DNA of 64,000 bases from CBDAQV01 sp965199335 (GTDB lineage Bacteria > Pseudomonadota > Alphaproteobacteria > CALMVH01): NCBI GenBank assembly GCA_965199335.1, contig CBDAQZ010000004.1, positions 496,001 through 560,000 of the forward strand, given 5' to 3'. This document shows, one piece after another, positions 8,458 through 17,041 of the stretch. The notes under the pieces were generated by a model. The model did no database searches. It saw only the letters and a list, made by a program, of their open reading frames with translations, and was not told the DNA's origin. Numbering within the stretch: the first letter of the stretch is position 1; each line of letters opens with the position of its first letter. Made by a program: the position numbers and the translations under genes.

Positions 8458-9522
8458 TCAACCGCCCTTGAAGAGGCTGAGGATGTTGGAAGGCTGCGAG
8501 TTCGCGATCGACAGCGACTGCGTGGCCAGCTGCTGCTGGGTCTGCAATGCGGTCAGCTGCGCGCTGGCGGTTGCCAGATCGGCGTCCACCAGGTTACCGA
8601 GGCCGGTGTTGGCCGCGTCGCTGAGGTTCTGTACGAAGGTGATCTGCAGCTGGATGTTGCTGTTGTCCGCACCCAGACCGCCCAGGGCAGCGTTGACCTG
8701 GTTGGTGAAGTTGGACAAGGCGGCACCGAACACGGAGGTGCCCAGCGCACCGGTCTGAGCGGTCTGGTAGGCACTTGCCGAGTTGCTGACGGCAGCCAGG
8801 GCCGCGACGGCTTCGAACTGGTTGATCTCCGAACGAGAAATCAGGCCGCTTGCATTGGTTGCCAGGAATGCACTGGCAACCTGATCGTAGGTTGCGCCGG
8901 TTGCACCACCCGTGATGGTCGCCACCTGGTATACCAGACGGGCCAGACCCAGGAAGCCGTCGGTGCCGGCAGTGCCGCCCGTCAGATCCTGCGAATGGAT
9001 GGTCAGCGATGCGCCATTCAGGCCGGACAGCACGTTCACGCTGGCCGGTGTTGAGAACGACGTGAAGCCGCCGTTGGTTACCGAGAACGTACCCTGGCTT
9101 GCGGCCAACAGGTTGATGCCGTTGTAGCTTGCGCCAGTGATAAAGGTCTGCACCTCATCGACCTGCGACTTCAGGTTTGCCGTGTAAGTCTGGCGCTGCT
9201 GGTCGCTGATGCTGCCGTCCGAAAGCTGCGTCAGGCTCTGCGTGATGTTGGTCAGCAGGTTCGATACCGCCGTAGCGCCGGTGATGGCGACGTTGGTCAG
9301 GCTCTGACCGTCGTTCAGCGCGGTGTTGACGGAGTCGTAGGCGGCCAGGTTGGACCTGACACCCTGAGCGACGGCGAAAACGGCTGCGTTGTCCTGTGCG
9401 CCGGCAACCTTGTCACCGGTCGAAACTTCGTTCTCGACCTTGTTCAGGTTGGTCTGGATGGAGGAGAGGCTTTTCAGCGCGATTTGCGCGCCGACATTTG
9501 TATTGATCGAAAAATTGGACAT
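8458..9522 (-). CDS. Flagellin 1
   Basis: Structural protein of the flagellar filament. The 354-residue product begins MSNFSINTNVGAQIALKSL and has the conserved D0/D1 helices at both ends (TNLNKVENEVSTGDKVAGAQDN; QQLATQSLSIANSQPSNILSLFKGG). The middle (about residues 150-280) is Thr/Ala/Gly-rich and variable. GGGAG lies about 8 bases before the ATG. It is divergent from a methyltransferase gene and 85-90% or more of it is duplicated in flagellin 2. Confidence 0.96.
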   Translation of the reverse strand: MSNFSINTNVGAQIALKSLSSIQTNLNKVENEVSTGDKVAGAQDNAAVFAVAQGVRSNLAAYDSVNTALNDGQSLTNVAITGATAVSNLLTNITQSLTQLSDGSISDQQRQTYTANLKSQVDEVQTFITGASYNGINLLAASQGTFSVTNGGFTSFSTPASVNVLSGLNGASLTIHSQDLTGGTAGTDGFLGLARLVYQVATITGGATGATYDQVASAFLATNASGLISRSEINQFEAVAALAAVSNSASAYQTAQTGALGTSVFGAALSNFTNQVNAALGGLGADNSNIQLQITFVQNLSDAANTGLGNLVDADLATASAQLTALQTQQQLATQSLSIANSQPSNILSLFKGG

Positions 9523-9554
9523 GACTGGCTCCCTTTCTGGTAGAGCTATGTAAA

Positions 9555-9587
9555 CCGCCTCCGAACAGGCGGAATCGCTTCTGCGAT
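9555..9587 (-). promoter_or_regulatory. Two adjacent hairpins in the 5' region of flagellin 1
   Basis: CCGCCT-CCGAAC-AGGCGG (9555-9572) and ATCGC-TTCT-GCGAT (9574-9587) are perfect inverted repeats about 35-65 bases upstream of the ATG. Both are preserved in the second flagellin copy. In Caulobacter the flagellin leader is a target of the post-transcriptional regulator FlbT; the same role here is an inference. Confidence 0.5.
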
Positions 9588-9670
9588 AGGAAGGATGATA
9601 GGTTACGCGTGTTAAATAACAGTAAAGTTGTATTCGCTAAGCCAATCAGGTGAATTTAAAGGACGATGAC

Positions 9671-10192
9671 ATGACAAATGAGATCAAGCTTCACATCGGT
9701 GGCCAGCAGCCCAAGGAAGGCTGGAAAATCCTGAATATAATGGCAGGTCCCGATGTCGACATCACAGGTTCGTGTACCGATCTTTCTCTGTTTCCGGACG
9801 GTAGCGTTGACGAGGTTTATGCCAGCCACGTTTTGGAACATCTCAATGCACAAGAAATCACAATCGCCATGGCGGAAATATCCCGTGTCATGAAACCGGG
9901 CGGTGTGCTCAAAGGCAGCGTTCCCGACATGAATGTACTGTGTCGTCTCTATATGGAGGCAATCGAGCGCCCCGCTGAGCAGGTCAAAATCATGCACATG
10001 ATTTACGGCGGCCATGTCAATGAGTTCGATATCCACCACTTCGGTTTCAATTTTACCGTGATGGCGGCGATGCTAGGGCGGGCAGGTTTTTCCCGTATCG
10101 ACCAAGTCGATTTTTTGAACGAGTTCACTGACACTAGCTCACTCACATTCAACGGTGTGCTGATCAGCCTGAACTTCATAGCGACAAAATAA
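9671..10192 (+). CDS. SAM-dependent methyltransferase-like protein between the flagellin genes
   Basis: The 173-residue protein resembles the small class I methyltransferases found in polysaccharide clusters: LHIGGQQPKEGWKILNI, an acidic strand DITGSCTDLS, DEVYASHVLEHL and VMKPGGVLKGSVPD. The start at 9671 is preceded by AAGGA at 8 bases; an upstream in-frame GTG at 9650 is less likely. It is transcribed away from flagellin 1 and lies in lower-GC DNA. Methylation of flagellin or its glycan is suggested only by position. Confidence 0.75.
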   Translation: MTNEIKLHIGGQQPKEGWKILNIMAGPDVDITGSCTDLSLFPDGSVDEVYASHVLEHLNAQEITIAMAEISRVMKPGGVLKGSVPDMNVLCRLYMEAIERPAEQVKIMHMIYGGHVNEFDIHHFGFNFTVMAAMLGRAGFSRIDQVDFLNEFTDTSSLTFNGVLISLNFIATK

Positions 10193-10210
10193 GAGCCTGA
10201 CCGAGCCAAT

Positions 10211-10246
10211 AAAAAAACCAGGCCCCCGAAGGAGCCTGGTTCTTTT
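10211..10246 (-). terminator. Intrinsic terminator of flagellin gene 2
   Basis: A copy of the flagellin 1 terminator: A7, CCAGGC...GCCTGG around CGAA, then TTCTTTT. It also ends convergently after the methyltransferase gene, 18 bases away, so it may serve both strands. Confidence 0.9.
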
Positions 10247-10291
10247 GTTTCGACGTTTGCCGGTTCGGACCCGGCCGTTGTCGTTTCCGGA

Positions 10292-11362
10292 TCAACCGCC
10301 CTTGAAGAGGCTGAGGATGTTGGAAGGCTGCGAGTTCGCGATCGACAGCGACTGCGTGGCCAGCTGCTGCTGGGTCTGCAATGCGGTCAGCTGCGCGCTG
10401 GCGGTTGCCAGATCGGCGTCCACCAGGTTACCGAGGCCGGTGTTGGCCGCGTCGCTGAGGTTCTGTACGAAGGTGATCTGCAGCTGGATGTTGCTGTTGT
10501 CCGCACCCAGACCGCCCAGGGCAGCGTTGACCTGGTTGGTGAAGTTTGCGAGAGCGGCACCGAACACGGAGTTGCCCAGCGTACCGGTCTGAGCGGTCTG
10601 GTAGGCACTTGCCGAGTTGCTGACGGCAGCCAGGGCCGCGACGGCTTCGAACTGGTTGATCTCCGAACGAGAGATCAAGCCACTTGTGTTGTTGGCGAGG
10701 AACGCGGAGGTAACCGTGTCGTTGCCGGTAACAGTAGCTGCGACCGAACCGGTTGCAGTCGCCACCTGGTATACCAGACGGGCCAGACCCAGGAAGCCGT
10801 CGGTGCCGGCAGTGCCGCCCGTCAGATCCTGCGAGTGGATGGTCAGCGATGCGCCGCTCAGGCCGGACAGCACGTTCACGCTGGCCGGTGTTGAGAACGA
10901 CGTGAAGCCGCCGTTGGTTACCGAGAACGTACCCTGGCTTGCGGCCAACAGGTTGATGCCGTTGTAGCTTGCGCCAGTGATAAAGGTCTGCACCTCATCG
11001 ACCTGCGACTTCAGGTTTGCCGTGTAAGTCTGGCGCTGCTGGTCGCTGATGCTGCCGTCCGAAAGCTGCGTCAGGCTCTGCGTGATGTTGGTCAGCAGGT
11101 TCGATACCGCCGTAGCGCCGGTGATGGCGACGTTGGTCAGGCTCTGACCGTCGTTCAGCGCGGTGTTGACGGAGTCGTAGGCGGCCAGGTTGGACCTGAC
11201 ACCCTGAGCGACGGCGAAAACGGCTGCGTTGTCCTGTGCGCCGGCAACCTTGTCACCGGTCGAAACTTCGTTCTCGACCTTGTTCAGGTTGGTCTGGATG
11301 GAGGAGAGGCTTCTTAGCGCGATTTGCGCGCCGACATTTGTATTGATCGAAAAATTGGACAT
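10292..11362 (-). CDS. Flagellin 2
   Basis: The 356-residue filament protein is almost identical to flagellin 1 in the first ~200 and last ~90 residues. Differences include Lys17 to Arg, Asn to Ser near residue 167, and a short divergent stretch around residues 203-227 (ATGSVAATVTGNDTVTSAF against ITGGATGATYDQVASAF), plus Ala/Thr and Ser/Ala changes further on. Upstream signals are the same as for flagellin 1, so both are probably expressed together. It is divergent from an FkbM-type gene. Confidence 0.96.
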   Translation of the reverse strand: MSNFSINTNVGAQIALRSLSSIQTNLNKVENEVSTGDKVAGAQDNAAVFAVAQGVRSNLAAYDSVNTALNDGQSLTNVAITGATAVSNLLTNITQSLTQLSDGSISDQQRQTYTANLKSQVDEVQTFITGASYNGINLLAASQGTFSVTNGGFTSFSTPASVNVLSGLSGASLTIHSQDLTGGTAGTDGFLGLARLVYQVATATGSVAATVTGNDTVTSAFLANNTSGLISRSEINQFEAVAALAAVSNSASAYQTAQTGTLGNSVFGAALANFTNQVNAALGGLGADNSNIQLQITFVQNLSDAANTGLGNLVDADLATASAQLTALQTQQQLATQSLSIANSQPSNILSLFKGG

Positions 11363-11394
11363 GACTGGCTCCCTTTCTGGTAGAGCTATGTAAA

Positions 11395-11427
11395 CCGCCT
11401 CCGAACAGGCGGAATCGCTTCTGCGAT
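11395..11427 (-). promoter_or_regulatory. Two adjacent hairpins in the 5' region of flagellin 2
   Basis: Same pair of inverted repeats as upstream of flagellin 1 (offset 1840), without base changes. Confidence 0.5.
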
Positions 11428-11504
11428 AGGAAGGATGATAGGTTACGCGTGTTAAATAACAGTAAAGCTATGGAAGCCATTTCCTCTGGTCGCGGAGACA
11501 TGCC

Positions 11505-13022
11505 TTGGTGAACCAGGCCCCCCTTTCCACACTCGCACTGGAATTGTCCGATCCTTTCAGGATAGTGGTCGAAAACCGGCTGGACTCGATGAGTCCTTAT
11601 ATCCTGCTCGAACAGGAGACCTGGTTCGAGGCCGATGCGGGGTTCGTACGTGCATTCCTGAAGCCCGGAATGCACGTTGTCGATATCGGCACGAATTGCG
11701 GGTTCTATACGCTTCTGGCGGCGGAAAAAGTTGGATCGGACGGGCATGTCTGGGGATTCGAGCCCGGCCTGGTTCCGGCGCGGCTGCTAAAGGAGTCGAT
11801 AGCTGTGAACGGCTTTTCCAATATAACGCTCTATGAAGCCGCCGCAGGTCCGGAGGCCGGATCGGCATGGTTCACGGACAACAATTTTTCCGAACTGAGC
11901 GCGATCGCTCCCTCCGGCACGCCAGGCACGCGCGAAGTCAAGGTGGATAGCCTCGATCGTCTGCATGCCGCAAAGGAAATCGATGCCGTCGACTTCATCA
12001 AGATCGATGCGGAGGGATTCGAGGAACAGGTCATTCTCGGCGGTAAGAATTTCTTCGCGCTGGAAAATCCGGTCGTGATGATGGAGGTCATGTCCGAGAC
12101 CACGGACATGCGAGCCGCCGACATGCTGAAAGCCCAGGGCTACCAGCAATATCGTTACGTGCCGGAGGTTGGCTGCCTGGTTCCGCTGCTGATAGGAAAG
12201 CTTGGGGACTTTCTGCTCAATGTATTCCTGTGCAAGCCTGAAAAAGCAGAGGAATTGCGGACGGCGGGATTGTTGCTGACTGATGACGACCTGGACAAAC
12301 CCTATCCAGCGGCGGACGCGTCCCTGTTCATCGATTATTTCAAGAACCTGCCCGTATTCGCCTCCTGCCCATCGCTGGCGGCCATGATTCCGGCGATGGA
12401 TCAGGACGGAATCGGCTATGGTGTCATGTGCGCGGAATACCTTATGTCGCGGGATAGCACATTCCCGGTTGCGGAACGTTACGTGCGCCTGGCGCGGGCT
12501 GAAAAATGGGGCGACTTGAATTTCAGGAACGACCTGCCGCACAGCGTTATCCTGAGCTTCGTCCGCGTGCTGGCGGCTTGCGGGCGTTTCCAACTGGTGG
12601 TCGGCCTGCTGGGCATGGTCAGCAACGCCGCAACCAATATTTCCCCGGTCATTCAATACCCATTCCTGCCCCTGTCGATACGATGGGAAAGCCTGCCGGC
12701 ACATGATGGAAATTTTCTGCGATGGCTTTTGCTTATGATCATCGACGAGGCAGAGATGCTGCGCAGCGCGTCCTCCTTCTATGAACCAAGCGGCACGCGC
12801 TCTGCTTACGATCAGCTTCTGGGAACGGAGTATCTGAGCGAAGCGCTGGAACGGCGCGCGGCCCTGCTGGAACTGATCAGAGGATCTTCTGAATTTCAGC
12901 GGCCCGCTTTTATTGCGGGCCCGGTTGCGCGCAATCGGGATATCTGGAATGAAATCGCAGCCAGGCTGGCCCGGAGCGAACGCAGGATCTCATCGCTCGA
13001 CGCCGGACGAAGCCTGGCCTGA
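11505..13022 (+). CDS. FkbM-family methyltransferase with long C-terminal extension
   Basis: Residues ~45-205 form an FkbM-type SAM methyltransferase: HVVDIGTNCGFYTLLAAEKVG (SAM-binding loop), WGFEPG, the central VDFIKIDAEGFEEQVILGG and a PVVMMEV strand. The remaining ~280 residues are mostly helical and match no family I recognise; 505 residues is about twice the usual length. The start is TTG 11505 or GTG 11508, after GGAG. It reads divergently from flagellin 2, which makes a role in modifying flagellin glycan plausible but unproven. Confidence 0.85.
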   Translation: MVNQAPLSTLALELSDPFRIVVENRLDSMSPYILLEQETWFEADAGFVRAFLKPGMHVVDIGTNCGFYTLLAAEKVGSDGHVWGFEPGLVPARLLKESIAVNGFSNITLYEAAAGPEAGSAWFTDNNFSELSAIAPSGTPGTREVKVDSLDRLHAAKEIDAVDFIKIDAEGFEEQVILGGKNFFALENPVVMMEVMSETTDMRAADMLKAQGYQQYRYVPEVGCLVPLLIGKLGDFLLNVFLCKPEKAEELRTAGLLLTDDDLDKPYPAADASLFIDYFKNLPVFASCPSLAAMIPAMDQDGIGYGVMCAEYLMSRDSTFPVAERYVRLARAEKWGDLNFRNDLPHSVILSFVRVLAACGRFQLVVGLLGMVSNAATNISPVIQYPFLPLSIRWESLPAHDGNFLRWLLLMIIDEAEMLRSASSFYEPSGTRSAYDQLLGTEYLSEALERRAALLELIRGSSEFQRPAFIAGPVARNRDIWNEIAARLARSERRISSLDAGRSLA

Positions 13023-13032
13023 ACCGTAAGGA

Positions 13033-13422
13033 TCAGACGGTTTCGGAAATGATCGGTTTGGCCGGGGCGGTCGCAGGGGGAGCCACAGCGGCGGCCGGCG
13101 CTGCCGCAGGCGTTTTCTGATCCGCAGTCGAAGCGATCGTTTCCACGATGGCGTTTTGCGCCGGTGCGGTGGTGTCGTCCTGCTTCTCGCTGTGCTGCGA
13201 ATATGCCTTGATATCCTTTTCCGATGGATACTGGTTTATGACCGCACCTGTCGATGAGTTGCGATATTCAAGCACATCGGTTCCGGACTTTGGATCGATG
13301 ATCAAAGCAGGGCTGAAATAGAAGGCCTGCTCCGCGACGGGCGCTTGCGCCTTTTGCGTATCCAGTGCCGCCTTCGCGATCGGTTGGGCCACTTCCGTGC
13401 CCTGAATTGATGATATGATCAT
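13033..13422 (-). CDS. FlaG-like small flagellar protein
   Basis: The 129-residue product contains the segment FYFSPALIIDPKSGTDVLEYRNSSTGAVINQYPSEKD (shown here only by its key parts: a Tyr/Phe start, STGAVINQYPSE end), which follows the FlaG pattern of a beta hairpin with a [ST]G-x-V-I-x-Q-x-PSE motif. The C-terminal third is Ala/Pro-rich. It sits next to the flagellin genes, convergent with the FkbM gene. The FlaG assignment is by motif only. Confidence 0.5.
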   Translation of the reverse strand: MIISSIQGTEVAQPIAKAALDTQKAQAPVAEQAFYFSPALIIDPKSGTDVLEYRNSSTGAVINQYPSEKDIKAYSQHSEKQDDTTAPAQNAIVETIASTADQKTPAAAPAAAVAPPATAPAKPIISETV

Positions 13423-13808
13423 CTTATTTCTCCACGAACATTCTGGTCGTTACGATATATCTATAACAACACTCAAATAATGTCAATAACTTTCTGCAAC
13501 TTCTTTCATGAACCCTGCAACCGGAGGCTTATACCACAGAAATTTCCTGTCATATATATAGTTTAGAGAGTGACGGCATGTTCATCGCAGGCGCGCACGC
13601 GATGCATGTATGGTCCAGGGCAGTGGAAGAAGCGCTTGGAGGAACAACTTAAAATGCTTTCTTTTTTTGATCTTTATTTATTCCGACACAAGAAGAAACT
13701 TGCATAAAATTGAATGTTTTCCTCGTAACTACTTGGCAACAGTTATTTAGCACCTTTTTAAAGGGAAATGCGTAAGCTGTCCTCATTACAGAAGCGAGGG
13801 CAAAGAAA
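13423..13808. other. AT-rich divergent intergenic region
   Basis: This 386-base gap separates the divergent FlaG-like gene and sciP and must hold both promoters. It is clearly more AT-rich than its surroundings. A 24-codon frame at 13577-13651 is too short to call. No convincing sigma-54 or CtrA site was found here. Confidence 0.6.
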
Positions 13809-14189
13809 ATGACCACCATGACCACAGGACCAGAACAGACGCCTCTGAGAATCGTATTCGGCCCGGAAGGCAAGCCGCTGACGATCGACGATCTGCCACC
13901 TGCAGACACCAAGCGCTGGGTTACCAAGCGCAAGGCAAGCCTTGTCGCCTGCATTCGCGCAGGATTGCTGACCTTGGACGAGGCCTGCGAACGTTACTCG
14001 CTTTCGGTCGAGGAATTCCAGTCCTGGCAGATGCTGATCGAAAATCACGGCTTGCGCGGTTTGCGCGCCACCCGGATCCAGCATTACCGCCCGGCATGGA
14101 CTGCGCCGCAAAAGCCAGTCGAACGCGGTATGAAAAACTATCTGCAACTGGTTCAGCAAAACGAACAGACTCAAGAAGAACATTTATAA
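13809..14189 (+). CDS. sciP: SciP-like (DUF1153) CtrA-inhibitory regulator
   Basis: SciP of Caulobacter is a small DNA-binding protein that blocks activation by the cell-cycle regulator CtrA, including at flagellar promoters. The 126-residue product has the diagnostic DUF1153 core: GKPLTIDDLPPADTKRW, a basic helix VTKRKASLVACIR, GLLTLDEACERYSLSVEEF and GLRGLRATRIQHYRP (residues ~20-95). The C-terminal ~30 residues are extra. A second in-frame ATG at 13818 is possible. It lies directly before the fliF operon. Confidence 0.9.
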   Translation: MTTMTTGPEQTPLRIVFGPEGKPLTIDDLPPADTKRWVTKRKASLVACIRAGLLTLDEACERYSLSVEEFQSWQMLIENHGLRGLRATRIQHYRPAWTAPQKPVERGMKNYLQLVQQNEQTQEEHL

Positions 14190-14261
14190 ATCGAAAGACT
14201 TTATAAAGGAAAAAGGGTCAATCGACCGGTAAATAAAAGAGTAGGCAAAAATTTCCTATGC

Positions 14262-14276
14262 TTAACCGGCTTTTTA
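14262..14276 (+). promoter_or_regulatory. Candidate CtrA site upstream of fliF
   Basis: TTAA-CCGGCTT-TTTA matches the CtrA consensus TTAA-N7-TTAA at all but one position. It lies 60-74 bases before the fliF start, between sciP and fliF. Regulation by CtrA and SciP fits the neighbouring gene but is inferred. Confidence 0.4.
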
Positions 14277-14335
14277 CCTAACTGGCTAGACACTCACCGG
14301 ACAGATCGAGGAAACAGAATACTCGCGAGGGTCCG

Positions 14336-16015
14336 GTGAGCAGCTACATAAACACAATGCGCAGTATTGGAACCGCCCGCCTGGCGGTCATGGGTCTCGT
14401 AGCCGTGGTCCTGGCGGGATTTTTCATCTTCCTGATGACCCGGATGTCGGCCCAGCCGATGGCCTTGTTATACAGCGACCTGTCGGGCAGCGACGCCGGT
14501 GCCGTGGGCCAGAAGCTGGACGCGCTGAAGATCCCGTTCGAAGTCAATCCAGAAGGCACCAGCATCAAGGTTGCCGCCGACCAGGTTGGCCGCGCCCGCA
14601 TGGCGCTGGCGCAGGAAGGCCTGCCCAGCGGCGGCTCGTTCGGGTATCACGAGATCTTCGACCAGAACCAGTCCTTCGGCACCACCAGCTTCATGGAAAA
14701 CCTCAACCAGGTTCGCGCCCTGGAGGGTGAACTGTCGCGTACCGTCTCCAGCCTGGCCCCGGTCAAGTCGGCGCGTATCCACCTGGTCATGCCCAAGCGC
14801 GAATTGTTCAGCCACGACCAGCAGCCCGCGACGGCAAGCGTGGTGCTGGCCCTTCGTCCCGGCGCCAGCCTGAACCGCGAACAGATCTCGGCCGTGCAGC
14901 ACCTGATCGCATCGGCGGTGCCGCAGCTGAAGCCGGGCCAGGTGTCGATCGTCGACGACCACGGCAATCTGCTGGCCCGCCCCGAGGACGGCGACTCCGA
15001 CAACATGCAGGCGGCGAACAACGACGAGATGCGCCACGCCTATGAAACCAGGCTTTCGCATGAGATCGAAACGCTGGTCGGCCGTACGGTCGGCGACGGC
15101 AAGGTCCGCGCGACGGTGACCGCCGATATGGATTTCGACAAGATCAGCACCAGCCAGGAAACTTTCGATCCCGACCAGCAGGTCGTCCGCTCGACCCAGA
15201 CGGTCGACGAGAAGAACGACAGTCAGGACCAGCAGAAGGATGGATCGGTATCGGTGGCCAACAACCTACCCGCCGCCGGCGCCGCAGGGGGCGCCTCCGG
15301 CACCAGCAGCACGACCAAGGGAACGCGCTCGGAAGAGACGACCAACTACGAGATCGGCAAGACCACGCGCGCCCAGGTTCGTGAAGGCGGACAGGTCAAG
15401 AAATTGTCGATCGCCGTGCTGGTGGACGGCAACTACACCACCGATGCCGATGGCAAGCAGACCTACGCCCCGCGCGACAAGACCGAGATGGACCAGATCA
15501 ATTCGATCGTGAAATCCGCGACCGGCTACGATGCCAAGCGCGGCGACGTGATCGATGTCGCCAACATGCGGTTCGTCACCGACACCGGCGATGGCGCGAC
15601 CGCACCCGATACCAGCATCATGGGCTTCGAGCGCAGCGACATCATCCACCTTGCCGAAACCTCGGTGCTGGGCCTCGTCGCCCTGCTGGTCGTGCTGCTG
15701 GTGGTGCGCCCGATCGTAAGCCGCCTCGGCGGCAATGCCGGCGGCGAGGGCGCTTCGTCCAGCCTGTCCCTGCCGAACGCTCAGCTTCAGGCGGCGCTGG
15801 CCGGCCCCTCGTCTTCGGCAGGGGGCATGGAAGCACTGGAGCAGGGCGGATCGACGCCTCTGCTGGAAAGCGACGACGACGATACGATGATCAACCTCAG
15901 CCGCGTGGAGGGACGGGTGAAAGCCTCGTCCTTGCGCAAGATCGGCGAGATCGTGGAAAAACACCCCAGCGAAGCGGTCTCGATCATCCGCGGCTGGATG
16001 TACCAGGAAACCTAA
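14336..16015 (+). CDS. fliF: Flagellar MS-ring protein FliF
   Basis: FliF builds the inner-membrane MS ring. The 559-residue protein has a first membrane helix near residues 15-35, the YscJ-like ring domain (MALLYSDLSGSDAG...GYHEIFDQNQSFGT, LARTVSSL-type region), an Asp/Gly/Ser-rich loop around residues 300-330, a second membrane helix near 440-460 and the C-terminal FliG-binding helix (IGEIVEKHPSEAVSIIRGWM). Start is GTG after GAGGG. It heads a tight operon: fliG starts four bases after its stop. Confidence 0.97.
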   Translation: MSSYINTMRSIGTARLAVMGLVAVVLAGFFIFLMTRMSAQPMALLYSDLSGSDAGAVGQKLDALKIPFEVNPEGTSIKVAADQVGRARMALAQEGLPSGGSFGYHEIFDQNQSFGTTSFMENLNQVRALEGELSRTVSSLAPVKSARIHLVMPKRELFSHDQQPATASVVLALRPGASLNREQISAVQHLIASAVPQLKPGQVSIVDDHGNLLARPEDGDSDNMQAANNDEMRHAYETRLSHEIETLVGRTVGDGKVRATVTADMDFDKISTSQETFDPDQQVVRSTQTVDEKNDSQDQQKDGSVSVANNLPAAGAAGGASGTSSTTKGTRSEETTNYEIGKTTRAQVREGGQVKKLSIAVLVDGNYTTDADGKQTYAPRDKTEMDQINSIVKSATGYDAKRGDVIDVANMRFVTDTGDGATAPDTSIMGFERSDIIHLAETSVLGLVALLVVLLVVRPIVSRLGGNAGGEGASSSLSLPNAQLQAALAGPSSSAGGMEALEQGGSTPLLESDDDDTMINLSRVEGRVKASSLRKIGEIVEKHPSEAVSIIRGWMYQET

Positions 16016-16018
16016 GCC

Positions 16019-17041
16019 ATGGCGATGCGTATCCGGGAAGATTTTCGTGGCCTCAGCGGGGCGGAGAAGGCAGCCGTCTTCATCCTGTCGCTCGACGAGG
16101 CGCAGGCGGCCAAGCTGTTCTCCTTCATGGACGAGGAGGAAATCCGCGAGATTTCCATCACCATGGCCAGCCTGGGCAAGGTCACCTCGGCGGTGGTCGA
16201 ACGCCTGCTGATAGAATTTTCCGAGCAGGTATCCCATACCGGCTCGCTGATCGGTTCGCTTGAAAGCACCGAGCGCCTGCTGGCCACGTTCATGGACAAG
16301 AACAAGGTCGGCTCGATCATGGACGACATCCGCGGCCCGGCCGGCCGCACGATGTGGGACAAGCTGGGCAACGTCAACGAGGCGGTGCTGGCCAACTACC
16401 TGAAGAACGAATATCCGCAGACGGTCGCGGTGGTGATGACCAAGATCCGTCCCGAGCATGCCGCCAACGTACTGGCGCAGCTGCCCGAAAGCTTCGCGAT
16501 GGAAGTCATCATGCGCATGCTGCGCCTGGAAGCGGTGCAAAAGGAAGTGCTGGACGATGTCGAGCGCACCCTGCGCACCGAGTTCATGAGCAGCCTGGCG
16601 CGCACCAGCCGCCGCGACGCGCACGAGATGATGGCCGAGATCTTCAACAACTTCGACCGCCAGGTGGAGGGCCGCTTCATCACCGCGCTGGAAGAACGCA
16701 ACCGCGACAGCGCCGAGAAGATCAAGTCGCTGATGTTCACCTTCGAGGATCTGGGCAAGCTGGACCAGAACGCGATCCAGGTGGTGCTGCGCACGATCGA
16801 CCGCTCCAAGCTGCCGCTGGCGCTGAAGGGCGCGCCGGAAAACGTGCGCGACCTGTTCTTCTCCAACATGCCGGAACGCGCCGCGAAGATCCTGCGCGAG
16901 GACATGGCCGCGATGGGCCCCGTCCGTCTCAAGGATGTCGACGAGGCGCAGCAATCGATCATCATCGTCACCAAGGAGCTGCAGGCGCGTGGCGAGATCG
17001 TGCTCAGCGACGGCCGCGGCGAAGACGAGCTGGTCTACTGA
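16019..17041 (+). CDS. fliG: Flagellar motor switch protein FliG
   Basis: FliG is the rotor protein of the C ring that interacts with the stator. The 340-residue product has the N-terminal FliF-binding domain (LSGAEKAAVFILSLDE), middle-domain features (YLKNEYPQTVAVVMTKI...HAANVLAQLP) and the C-terminal torque domain (MFTFEDLGKLDQNAIQVVLR, ILREDMAAMGPVRLKDVDEAQ) with the charged residues expected. Its stop overlaps the fliH start (TGATG). Confidence 0.98.
   Translation: MAMRIREDFRGLSGAEKAAVFILSLDEAQAAKLFSFMDEEEIREISITMASLGKVTSAVVERLLIEFSEQVSHTGSLIGSLESTERLLATFMDKNKVGSIMDDIRGPAGRTMWDKLGNVNEAVLANYLKNEYPQTVAVVMTKIRPEHAANVLAQLPESFAMEVIMRMLRLEAVQKEVLDDVERTLRTEFMSSLARTSRRDAHEMMAEIFNNFDRQVEGRFITALEERNRDSAEKIKSLMFTFEDLGKLDQNAIQVVLRTIDRSKLPLALKGAPENVRDLFFSNMPERAAKILREDMAAMGPVRLKDVDEAQQSIIIVTKELQARGEIVLSDGRGEDELVY

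Larger units (their letters stand above)
8377..9627. repeat. 1.25-kb direct duplication, flagellin copy 1
   Basis: This block, covering terminator, flagellin gene and 5' region, is repeated at 10211-11467 in the same orientation. The two copies read almost identically except in the central part of the gene, where they differ by scattered substitutions and a 6-base length change. Homology stops abruptly after AGTAAAG on the upstream side and at the terminator A-run on the other. Confidence 0.93.
10211..11467. repeat. 1.25-kb direct duplication, flagellin copy 2
   Basis: Second copy of the block at 8377-9627, offset 1834-1840 bases. Homology covers terminator, coding region and about 105 bases upstream, ending at AGTAAAG. 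Confidence 0.93.

Noticed and set aside
8311..9054. Plus-strand frame opposite flagellin 1
   Set aside because: Reads through the terminator and antisense of flagellin; similar short antisense frames appear opposite flagellin 2 because the sequence is duplicated.
13577..13651. 24-codon frame in the sciP upstream region
   Set aside because: Too short, no ribosome binding site or family; likely chance.
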